Positions 52,086 to 58,829 of a DNA stretch of 64,000 nt are shown here, piece by piece. The stretch spans positions 1 through 64,000 of the forward strand of contig NZ_FNVG01000012.1 in assembly GCF_900107935.1 (NCBI RefSeq), given 5' to 3'. Origin of the DNA: Vibrio hangzhouensis. GTDB lineage: Bacteria > Pseudomonadota > Gammaproteobacteria > Enterobacterales > Vibrionaceae. Every line of letters starts with the position of its first letter. The stretch's first letter is position 1. Position numbers and translations under genes: made by a program. The notes under the pieces are model-generated. The model saw nothing but the letters and a program-made list of their open reading frames with translations, ran no database searches and was not told the origin of the DNA.

Positions 52086-53645
52086 TTACTCCTTCGCTGG
52101 CTCGGTTTCTCTGGTTACCCTACGGTGTTGCCGAGGAAGAGGTGATACCTTGAACTGTTTCAGTTCGGCAAGCAGCATCTCGGCCTCGTATGCCAGGTTT
52201 TGTGAATGATCGTCGGCAAGGGGATCGAACAGTCCACCATTTACCGCTGACATCGCAGTTTCCATCACATCCTGGTCGAGGGACGCCAGTGCTTCTTCCA
52301 GGTAGTCGGGAATTTTCTCCGCATGGGGCAAGCTAGACGGGCAACTGACCAGTCCGAAATGCAGGTGGTCATCGTAGCCGAACATGGTGATGTTAATGGT
52401 CTGGCCAGGGATCAGCAGAGACAGCGGATAGCATTCCTGCACTTCGGCACCGAAGAAATAGCGCCGCTGCGCTGGTCCCGGCACATTGGAGATGATCAGG
52501 TTGGTGGCTGGCGGTACCACATGGTTGATATTCAGTTTACCGCCTAACAATGCCAGTCCGTTGACCAGAATCGAATAATTGATATACCCCCCGGGTGACA
52601 CCTCCTGCGCCTGGTGCTTCACATCTTGGGTCGACTGCTGGATCGCTGCCAGGCGCCTGGTCGGCGTATCCAGGGCATGGCCCAGTTCAACCAGGCCAAC
52701 CGCGAACTTGTTGCCACCTTTTTTGACCGCGCCCTCTTCCCGCAGATCAATCGGCATCAGGGCGACCAGAGGCTTCTCAAGACACAAACGGTGATCCTGC
52801 AGGTGGCGGTTCAAGGCAATATCACACACGCATAACATCACGTCGTTCAGTGATGCGCCGGTGAGACGGCTAATCTGCCGAAACTGGCTGACAGGAAGGC
52901 GGCCCAGGCCAACTGCGCGCGATTTGTGATGCTTCTGATTGAACGGGGTCTTGGGTGCGGTAAAGGGGACTTTTAGATCGGGACGTTTGCCGCAAAACAG
53001 TTTCGATAGCATACCTGTGCCCAGGCTGACCAAGCCGAGAGAGGCACTTAGTTGACGTTTCAGTTCACAGACCGAGCCAAACAACTGGGTGATCAACTGC
53101 TTGTTTTCTTCCTGCTGTCGCTTGCGCGATTTTCCCAGATCCTGCTGCCAGAATGGCGTGCCCGACTCAGCGGGATCCTGTGACGTGCAGAAATCAAACA
53201 ACTTGCCGACTTTCATGCCATCAGCAATGGCGTGGTGCACCTTGAAGCAGATCACCACCTGGTTGTTCTCCAGGCCACCAATCACCCACATTTCCCACAA
53301 TGGGCGGAAGCGATCCAGTTGATGGCTGTGGATCCGTCCGACCAGATCCAGAAGTTGCTCACGGCTACCCGGTTGAGGCAGCATCGACAAATGAACATGC
53401 TGGGTGATATCCACGTTCGGGACTTCCTGCCAGTTTGGCCATTCGGTCAATGACAGGTTCAAGCGCCAGTTGAACGGTGACTTGACCTCGGAATAGGAAA
53501 GCAACTGGCTGTACAAGTTACATGCGAACTCTGCGCTCTCGGAGTCAGTAGGTGGCTGCAGATGGACTAATCCAGTGACATGCATTGGCGTGTCACCAGA
53601 TTCAAACAACACAAACGCTAGATCGATAAGAGAGAGTTGATTCAT
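52086..53645 (-). CDS. Wax ester synthase/acyl-CoA:diacylglycerol acyltransferase (WS/DGAT)
   Basis: The protein has 519 residues from MNQLSLIDLAFVLFE at 53645 (AGGTG upstream); an ATG ten codons earlier lacks a ribosome binding site. The acyltransferase motif HHAIADG is at residues 137-143. The other family blocks are present: 'PMHV' near the start, 'SLNDVMLCV', 'ALMPIDLRE' and 'NLIISNVPGPA'. It joins acyl-CoA to fatty alcohol or diacylglycerol, forming wax esters or triacylglycerol at the membrane. The reductase, ACBP and phasins nearby give substrate supply and droplet coating. Confidence 0.94.
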   Translation of the reverse strand: MNQLSLIDLAFVLFESGDTPMHVTGLVHLQPPTDSESAEFACNLYSQLLSYSEVKSPFNWRLNLSLTEWPNWQEVPNVDITQHVHLSMLPQPGSREQLLDLVGRIHSHQLDRFRPLWEMWVIGGLENNQVVICFKVHHAIADGMKVGKLFDFCTSQDPAESGTPFWQQDLGKSRKRQQEENKQLITQLFGSVCELKRQLSASLGLVSLGTGMLSKLFCGKRPDLKVPFTAPKTPFNQKHHKSRAVGLGRLPVSQFRQISRLTGASLNDVMLCVCDIALNRHLQDHRLCLEKPLVALMPIDLREEGAVKKGGNKFAVGLVELGHALDTPTRRLAAIQQSTQDVKHQAQEVSPGGYINYSILVNGLALLGGKLNINHVVPPATNLIISNVPGPAQRRYFFGAEVQECYPLSLLIPGQTINITMFGYDDHLHFGLVSCPSSLPHAEKIPDYLEEALASLDQDVMETAMSAVNGGLFDPLADDHSQNLAYEAEMLLAELKQFKVSPLPRQHRRVTRETEPAKE

Positions 53646-53678
53646 AGACACCTGCCGCCCCAGTCTTGTAAACAAATG

Positions 53679-53705
53679 AAAAAGGGGTGGGGGCAGTGCC
53701 CCACC
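53679..53705 (-). terminator. Terminator/attenuator between phasin 1 and WS/DGAT
   Basis: On the minus strand GGTGGGG / CCCCACC form a 7-bp G+C-rich stem, followed by CCCTTTTTC. It lies in the 81-base gap and should reduce read-through from the phasin gene into the WS/DGAT gene, giving more phasin than enzyme. Confidence 0.75.
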
Positions 53706-53726
53706 TGTTTACCAGCAAGTTGCCGG

Positions 53727-54098
53727 CTATTTTTTCGCTTGCTGTTCCAGCATTGCTTCCACGATGGTGGTCAGCTTTTCGATTTTTTCATCTAACCGAT
53801 CAAGTTTGGTCCGGTCGATACCGCTAAAGCGATACATTACGTCGTTCATCTGGTCTTCAAGATGGTCGGCGGTTTTATCGCGAGTTAGATCGATCTTGTC
53901 TTTCGCAGCCTGTTCCACTTCCTTGCCACGCTCTACCAGTTCGTCAAACATGCGGTTGGTTTTCTGGTTGATAGACTGGGCCTCTTCGACACTGCGGCTA
54001 TACATGCCCAGCCCGGCCAGCCAGATGTTTCGTGTCATAGACTCACCGCTTTCAACGATTTGAGTGGCGGTTTGGTCAACTGTGCTCAATTTGCTCAT
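53727..54098 (-). CDS. Phasin-family protein 1
   Basis: The 123-residue phasin of the PhaI/PhaF type is mostly helical, with 'NIWLAGLGMYSRSVEEAQ' near residue 25 (conserved hydrophobic granule-binding region). A coiled coil follows to 'DRLDEKIEKLTTIVEAMLEQQAKK'-like heptads at the C-terminus. Phasins coat polyhydroxyalkanoate granules; here no PHA synthase is in view and the neighbours make neutral lipid. It may coat wax ester or triacylglycerol droplets instead. It is co-oriented with phasin 2 (30-base gap) and WS/DGAT. Confidence 0.87.
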   Translation of the reverse strand: MSKLSTVDQTATQIVESGESMTRNIWLAGLGMYSRSVEEAQSINQKTNRMFDELVERGKEVEQAAKDKIDLTRDKTADHLEDQMNDVMYRFSGIDRTKLDRLDEKIEKLTTIVEAMLEQQAKK

Positions 54099-54128
54099 GA
54101 TGTCCTCCCAATAAACTGGTGTGTCGGG

Positions 54129-54761
54129 TTATTCCGCTTTTTCGGTTGTTGCAGTTTTTGGCTTACTTACCGGTGCATTAGTGGCTTTTGCCTCGCTGGC
54201 CGGTGCAGTAGTGACTTTTGCCTTGCTAGCCGGAGCATTAGCGGCTTTGGCCTTGCTGGCCGGAGCTTTTCGCCTTGCTACACCTGAGGCTGCGCGCGGC
54301 TTGGCCTTGGCGGTTTTTGCAGCTGGCTTGGCAGGTGGCGCTTTAGCTGCAGTATTTGCAGCGCTAGTCGCTGCTGGCGAGCTCTCTTTCTGATCCTGGC
54401 TCTGCTTGAGCAACAGTTCGACCTGTTCGGTCAGTCTGTCCAGCTTGTCATCAACCTGGTTCAGTTTGTAGCTGTCGACACCAGTAACTTTCTGCACCAT
54501 TTGATGCAGTCGCTCTTCCATTGCCACAGCGGCTTGGCTACGGCTGGTATATGCACGCTCTTTCTGCTGTTTTTCGATGGCACGCCCGCGCTCGAGCAGG
54601 TCTTCGAATACCGAGCGGCCGCGTCCAGAGATCTGATTGACCTCCTCGGCACTTTTGGCATAGGCGCCGAGTCCGGCCAGCCAGATGTTATACATCATTG
54701 TTTCGCGCATGCTCTCGACGCTTTTTTCATTGTCGGCTGCGCTGCGTGAGAAGATCCCCAT
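54129..54761 (-). CDS. Phasin-family protein 2 with Ala/Lys/Pro-rich tail (PhaF-like)
   Basis: The 210-residue protein's N-terminal half (residues 1-110) is a phasin domain paralogous to phasin 1, with 'NIWLAGLGAYAKSAEEVNQ' and C-terminal heptads 'VDDKLDRLTEQVELLLKQ'. The second half is a basic Ala/Lys/Pro-rich tail like the histone-like tail of PhaF, with decapeptide repeats near the end. Such tails can bind DNA and help share granules between daughter cells. The gene encodes its own copy rather than a fusion and has a good Shine-Dalgarno (AGGG). Confidence 0.85.
   Translation of the reverse strand: MGIFSRSAADNEKSVESMRETMMYNIWLAGLGAYAKSAEEVNQISGRGRSVFEDLLERGRAIEKQQKERAYTSRSQAAVAMEERLHQMVQKVTGVDSYKLNQVDDKLDRLTEQVELLLKQSQDQKESSPAATSAANTAAKAPPAKPAAKTAKAKPRAASGVARRKAPASKAKAANAPASKAKVTTAPASEAKATNAPVSKPKTATTEKAE
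54150..54275 (-). repeat. Imperfect 30-bp repeats coding for the phasin 2 tail
   Basis: About four imperfect 30-bp units encode decapeptides of the type APASKAKAAN, APASKAKVTT, APASEAKATN and APVSKPKTAT. Small differences at silent and replacement sites show that the array is not freshly expanded. Its number may vary between strains. Confidence 0.75.
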
Positions 54762-54914
54762 CTTTCCCTCCTTAAAATGAATAAGACTGAATTCTCATTC
54801 CAGTTTCATCATAGGTAGAGAAGTTAGAGTCAGCTTTCTAATAGCTTGTCAGTGCACAAAAAAATCGAAAAAATATTGATGGGATTTGTGCTGGATCAAT
54901 TTTTCATGGGGGGG

Positions 54915-55187
54915 CTAGCCGAGCAGTTCGTCCAGGCGCAGGGAAATATGTTGTTCGATGGAGTATGCAAACAGACTGGCGGCAAAGCCGAGGCGGATAT
55001 TCATGCTCAGTTTGCCGGAGGTTGGCAACAACCACCCGCGGGCAGAATGGTGCTGAAAGTGCAGATGTTCATCGTCCCAGTGCCAGCGCAGGCCAAACTC
55101 CTGCTCCAGTTCATTGGCTACTTGCTCGGCAACATTTCTGGCCTGGCTGTGTGATAATTCATGATTACGCTCGATAAAAATCAACAT
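54915..55187 (-). CDS. Polyhydroxyalkanoic acid system family protein
   Basis: The 90-residue protein matches the small PHA-system family ('putative polyhydroxyalkanoic acid system protein', PHA_gran_rgn): 'HELSHSQARNVAEQVANELE', then 'LRWHWDDEHLHFQHHSARGWL' and 'LGFAASLFAYSIEQHISLRL'. The biochemical function is unknown, and members sit beside phasin genes. It is the most upstream minus-strand gene of the cassette, 153 bases before phasin 2. Confidence 0.85.
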   Translation of the reverse strand: MLIFIERNHELSHSQARNVAEQVANELEQEFGLRWHWDDEHLHFQHHSARGWLLPTSGKLSMNIRLGFAASLFAYSIEQHISLRLDELLG

Positions 55188-55533
55188 AGTTAATCAGACC
55201 GCCTCTTACTTCTAAGTTTCGATAAATCACTGTCGTTGACTATTCATAGCGCAAAGCATGGTAAAGATCCAGCGTGTCGCTTTTCAGATAGGGCAAAACC
55301 TGAAGAAGCCCTCAATGTTAAAGACACCCTATAAGTATCAAGAAAAGTTGGGACAACTGAGATTTACCTGCATGATAGCTAAGTTTTTTCTAAAACTTTT
55401 TGGGGATGTTCTACGTTATGCCAATTTGCTCAGCTAGAACGAATGTAGACCGAAATGAGTTACCGGCACTCGCTATTTCTACTACATTCGCATAATTTAA
55501 ACTGCCACATTTATAGAAACAGCTTCCAGAGGT
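55188..55533. other. Cassette right-hand boundary region
   Basis: This 346-base A+T-richer spacer lies between the PHA-system gene and trpS2. On the minus strand a short frame ends YLKSDTLDLYHALRYE-stop (stop at 55240-55242), resembling the C-terminus of an FtsX/MacB-type permease, with a stop 23 codons before it. It may be a gene relic. No terminator with a clear T-run and no repeat matching the left boundary was found. Confidence 0.35.
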
Positions 55534-56556
55534 TCAGAATATATTTAGTCCAAAAATGTCTTTAACATTAAAAAGTACTTCCGATGTCTTTTCTCTAGAG
55601 ACTTGGCTGCCCTTGACTAAAATATCAACTAGGTGAGCTTTATCATTCAAAAACTGACTTCTTCTCTCTCTTATTGGGCGAAGCATATCCTGCAAACACT
55701 CTTCCAGTATTTTTTTCGTTGCACCGTCGCCAAGACCTCCACGTCGATAGTGTGTTTTTAGTTGATTGACATAGTCCAAATCAGGATGAAAAGCGTCGAG
55801 ATAAGTAAACACAACATTTCCTTCGATATTGCCAGGGTCTTCGACCTTTAGGTGATTTGGGTCGGTATACATCGATTTTACAGCGGCGGAGATTTCTTTT
55901 TCAGAAGCACCAAGGTTAATGGCGTTACCCATCGATTTGGACATCTTATTTTTTCCATCTGTACTAGGAAGTCGCGATGCGTTACTGAGCAAAGGTCTAC
56001 ATTCATTTAAAACAACACGTCCTGCTAGTGAGTTAACCTTTCTCACTATTTCATTAGTTTGTTCAAGCATTGGTAATTGGTCATCCCCAACTGGAACCAA
56101 AGATGCGTTAAACCCTGTTATATCAGCAGCTTGTGATATAGGATATGTTAAAAAACCAGCTGGGATAGATCGTTCAAATCCTTTATTGTGTATTTCACTT
56201 TTAACTGTCGGGTTTCGCTCTAGACGACTGATAGTCACGAGGTTGCTGTAATACATGGTCAACTCAGCAAGTGCGGGGAGTTGAGATTGAAGGCAAATAG
56301 TTGTTTGAGACGGGTTGATACCCACCGCCAGATAATCAGCCACGACATTTAGAATATTGGCTGATACTTTTTTGGGGTTGTGAGCATTATCAGTCAGGCC
56401 TTGCATATCAGCAACAAGGATCGTTTGCTCGTGAATTTCCTGTAAAGCTACACGCTGCTTTAAAGAGCCGACATAATGACCGAGATGCAACGGACCTGTA
56501 GCTCTATCACCGGTCAAAATAATTTCTGGCTTTTCAGCATTTTGTTTTGTATTCAT
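55534..56556 (-). CDS. trpS: Tryptophanyl-tRNA synthetase, probably a second (auxiliary) copy
   Basis: The 340-residue class I synthetase has the HIGH-type motif 'GPLHLGHYVGS' (about residue 19) and KMSKS in 'KNKMSKSMGNAI' (about residue 206). It charges tRNA-Trp. It sits in an accessory region beside a lipid cassette, so it is unlikely to be the housekeeping copy. Auxiliary TrpRS enzymes in other bacteria give resistance to indolmycin or chuangxinmycin; that role here is inference. The Shine-Dalgarno GGAG lies eight bases before the ATG and can be sequestered by a leader hairpin, and a Trp-rich leader peptide lies upstream. Confidence 0.88.
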   Translation of the reverse strand: MNTKQNAEKPEIILTGDRATGPLHLGHYVGSLKQRVALQEIHEQTILVADMQGLTDNAHNPKKVSANILNVVADYLAVGINPSQTTICLQSQLPALAELTMYYSNLVTISRLERNPTVKSEIHNKGFERSIPAGFLTYPISQAADITGFNASLVPVGDDQLPMLEQTNEIVRKVNSLAGRVVLNECRPLLSNASRLPSTDGKNKMSKSMGNAINLGASEKEISAAVKSMYTDPNHLKVEDPGNIEGNVVFTYLDAFHPDLDYVNQLKTHYRRGGLGDGATKKILEECLQDMLRPIRERRSQFLNDKAHLVDILVKGSQVSREKTSEVLFNVKDIFGLNIF

Positions 56557-56632
56557 GGGAGTATCTCCTAGTTAAAACAGATCGCTACTGGAGATACAAA
56601 ACAAATTACAGTCTTAGCTACCTTCCAGCAGC
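56557..56632 (-). promoter_or_regulatory. Mutually exclusive leader RNA pairings controlling the trpS ribosome binding site
   Basis: On the minus strand, GTATCTCC (56597-56590) is exactly complementary to GGAGATAC (56568-56561), which contains the Shine-Dalgarno. TCCAGTAGC (56592-56584) overlaps the first arm and can instead pair over nine positions (one G-U) with GCTGCTGGA (56632-56624). The second pairing would free the ribosome binding site. A GGAG-ATA-CTCC mini-hairpin is also possible. No T-run terminator is evident, so control at translation is suggested. Confidence 0.65.
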
Positions 56633-56655
56633 TTAAGAATGTAAGAATTCCGTGC

Positions 56656-56671
56656 CGCTCTATATAGAGCG
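56656..56671 (-). promoter_or_regulatory. Palindrome over the leader peptide stop codon
   Basis: CGCTCTATATAGAGCG is a perfect 16-bp palindrome that contains the last codons and TAG of the leader peptide directly after the two Trp codons. A ribosome stalled at the Trp codons would cover or melt it. Confidence 0.6.
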
Positions 56672-56713
56672 CCACCAGAAGAAGAATGATGTAGGCGTTG
56701 AAGTGTATTTCAT
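56660..56713 (-). CDS. Leader peptide with tandem Trp codons upstream of trpS
   Basis: An 18-codon frame encodes MKYTSTPTSFFFWWRSI. Two adjacent TGG codons (56677-56672) follow three Phe codons. It lies about 100 bases upstream of trpS on the same strand, followed by a palindrome and alternative RNA pairings. This is the layout of trpL-type attenuators, in which ribosome stalling at Trp codons under low charged tRNA-Trp changes downstream folding. The Shine-Dalgarno before the ATG is weak. The rest of the 478-base gap (56557-57034) contains the promoters of this unit and the divergent lipoprotein gene. Confidence 0.75.
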   Translation of the reverse strand: MKYTSTPTSFFFWWRSI

Positions 56714-57034
56714 TCAGACAACTTAACAACAATCATTTTGAAACTCAACTAGCAATAATGGTTTACCAATAGAAAAGTTAATGCAAAAACACTGTTGTTA
56801 AACAAAATAATTAACACCCTCTAAATCACAAAGGGGCAGAATCACATTTTTGTAGAACGTCACTAGAGTGCCTCATCACCAAAAGTAATGAGTTTTTTTC
56901 GTGGTCAACCAAGAGTAATTCTATAATCTAGGTATGCATCATAATTTCACCTCTCAGTTATATCATGACCACTAATTGAGACAGGGATATTAATCGAGTG
57001 TTGATCGCAAACTTTAAGTGAAAAGGGTACGGTT

Positions 57035-58366
57035 ATGAGAAGCTCATCGTCCATTTTGGTACTGTTTACGATTTTACTTACCGTTCTATTAACTGCATGT
57101 GGCGGCAGTGATAGTGATGGTGACAGTAATGGTGAGGCTGATGTAGGCATTGGATGGGTGACCATATCATCAGAGGCAACATTGGTTTCCTACAATGATG
57201 ATGGTGCTTATGCGCTGATATCTGGCTCGGCATTTATCAGCGAATCCTATATCATGCTCCCCTGTGCTGGAATTTGTTGTTTTTTGTGTTGGTTCGATAA
57301 CGGATACCCGGGCGTAGATGTCGAGTTGACGAATAATACCAATTATTGGTCTGGGTTCGCAGACAGCCAATATGGCACCCTAACGGACTGGTATCACCTT
57401 TGGTCAGCGACCGTCCCTCTCTCCGTCGGCAGTAATGATATTACCGTCACAGCGTTTGATCCTGCTGGAAACATTGGTCATGATTCCGTCACAATTAATT
57501 ACTTCCCGCCAGCTCCTAACCGTGTATGGACAGATTCCGATGACCGCCAGATAGCCCTTGAGTGGAAAAGTGTATGGGGAGCCGACTCCTATCATATTTA
57601 CTGGTCAACGCAACCTAGTGTGACAAAATACAACAGCAGTATCATTACGAATGTGAATAGCCCGTTTACCCACTCCGATCTCGTCAATGGCCTGACTTAT
57701 TATTATGTGATTACTTCCGTTTTCGACGACTATGAAAGCTCGGTATCAGCAGAAGTCTCTGTCATCGCAGGCCTTCCTCCACGACCAACGGAGATAGCGG
57801 CAACAGTAGAAGATGCCGAAATTGTCATTTCATGGGATGACATACCTACCGCAACCTCTTATAACTTGTATTGGTCTAATAATCCCAATGTAACGGTTTT
57901 CACCGGTTCTCAGATTGCAGATATCGTCAACCCATTTATCCATACGAACTTAGTCGGTATGCCCTATTACTACATTATCACCGGGGTAAATAATTGGGGG
58001 GAAGGTAATCCATCGCTTGAAGTCACAGCAATGCCTCAGCTCCCCCCGCCGGCACCGACAAATTTAACCGCAACACCATACTCTGGCATATACATCAAGG
58101 TTGAGTGGAATCCAGTGCCAGGTGCCAGTAACTATAAATTAGAGCGATGTGCAGTGTTTACTATAACGTCTGAACCACCAGAAGCGGGGTTGTGTGATAG
58201 TTCATGGCCGTTTCAATTTTATTGGGAAGAAGTCTATAGTGGGTCAGAGGTATCATTTCAAGATCGGGATGCGACATTGGGACAGGCATATCGATATCGT
58301 GTGACGGCTGAGAATCCGTTCGGAGAGGGGGAAACCTCAGAAGAAATTGGTATCGTATACAGATAA
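57035..58366 (+). CDS. Lipoprotein with three fibronectin type III-like domains
   Basis: The 443-residue protein has a lipoprotein signal with lipobox LTAC (about residues 19-22), an acidic Ser/Asp/Gly linker, and a first beta domain containing a Cys-rich stretch (CAGICCFLCW). Three fibronectin III-like domains follow from about residues 158, 250 and 340, each with 'W....AxSYxlYWS' and 'Y.Y.ITxV.n' patterns. It is predicted to be an outer-membrane-attached surface or periplasmic binding protein. No enzymatic domain is seen. Lower G+C than the lipid cassette. AAGGG precedes the ATG. Confidence 0.8.
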   Translation: MRSSSSILVLFTILLTVLLTACGGSDSDGDSNGEADVGIGWVTISSEATLVSYNDDGAYALISGSAFISESYIMLPCAGICCFLCWFDNGYPGVDVELTNNTNYWSGFADSQYGTLTDWYHLWSATVPLSVGSNDITVTAFDPAGNIGHDSVTINYFPPAPNRVWTDSDDRQIALEWKSVWGADSYHIYWSTQPSVTKYNSSIITNVNSPFTHSDLVNGLTYYYVITSVFDDYESSVSAEVSVIAGLPPRPTEIAATVEDAEIVISWDDIPTATSYNLYWSNNPNVTVFTGSQIADIVNPFIHTNLVGMPYYYIITGVNNWGEGNPSLEVTAMPQLPPPAPTNLTATPYSGIYIKVEWNPVPGASNYKLERCAVFTITSEPPEAGLCDSSWPFQFYWEEVYSGSEVSFQDRDATLGQAYRYRVTAENPFGEGETSEEIGIVYR

Positions 58367-58829
58367 CAAAATCGCCCAAATCTTCATAGAACATCTGATT
58401 TGACCTACGCAACATTTGAGCATTCTATAAAAATGAAAGTTTGAAGAATGTACGTGCGAGCGTCAATCACACTGTACGTCCTTGACGTCCTTGTCCAGAA
58501 ACTGCTTTGCTTCCATTATCTTCCAAACCTAAAGTCCCCATCATTCTTACGAAAGTGAGGTTCTCCTAAAACGCATAGCTAGCTGAAATTAAATAAAAAA
58601 ATGCAAGTAAGCTTCGTGACGCGCTGAGTGAGATCCCCTTTCTCAAGGGGATGACTGGGTTGTTGCTTGGGTTCGAATCAGGAAATAGGAGACTGATTCA
58701 TATCCGTAAAAACATTCACTTTTATCTCTTCAATAGACACTTCAAATAAACTGGATTTGTTTGTTTTTGGCGGTATTCAAATCATCTCACATTTATCCCA
58801 GATTAAGTGCCTGTAACTAACCCTAGAGG
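58367..58829. other. Intergenic region with dispersed-repeat-like sequence
   Basis: This 463-base gap lies between the fibronectin lipoprotein (+) and a hydrolase gene (-), which converge. It contains a 9-bp tandem duplication (ACGTCCTTG twice, near 58485-58504) and a hairpin-type repeat at 58629-58654. No gene is seen. Confidence 0.5.
58629..58654. repeat. Dispersed hairpin-type repeat, copy 2
   Basis: Similar to the sequence at 43991: GTGAGATCCCCTTTCTCAAG followed by GGGATGA. CCCCTT/AAGGGG makes a 6-bp stem. The two copies flank the pseudogene-lipid cassette-trpS region at a distance of about 14.6 kb. They look like Vibrio intergenic repeats rather than insertion-sequence ends. Confidence 0.35.

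Noticed and set aside
56557-56720. T-box riboswitch before trpS
   Set aside because: No T-box consensus or specifier-loop architecture was seen, and T-boxes are rare in gammaproteobacteria; a Trp leader peptide explains the region better.
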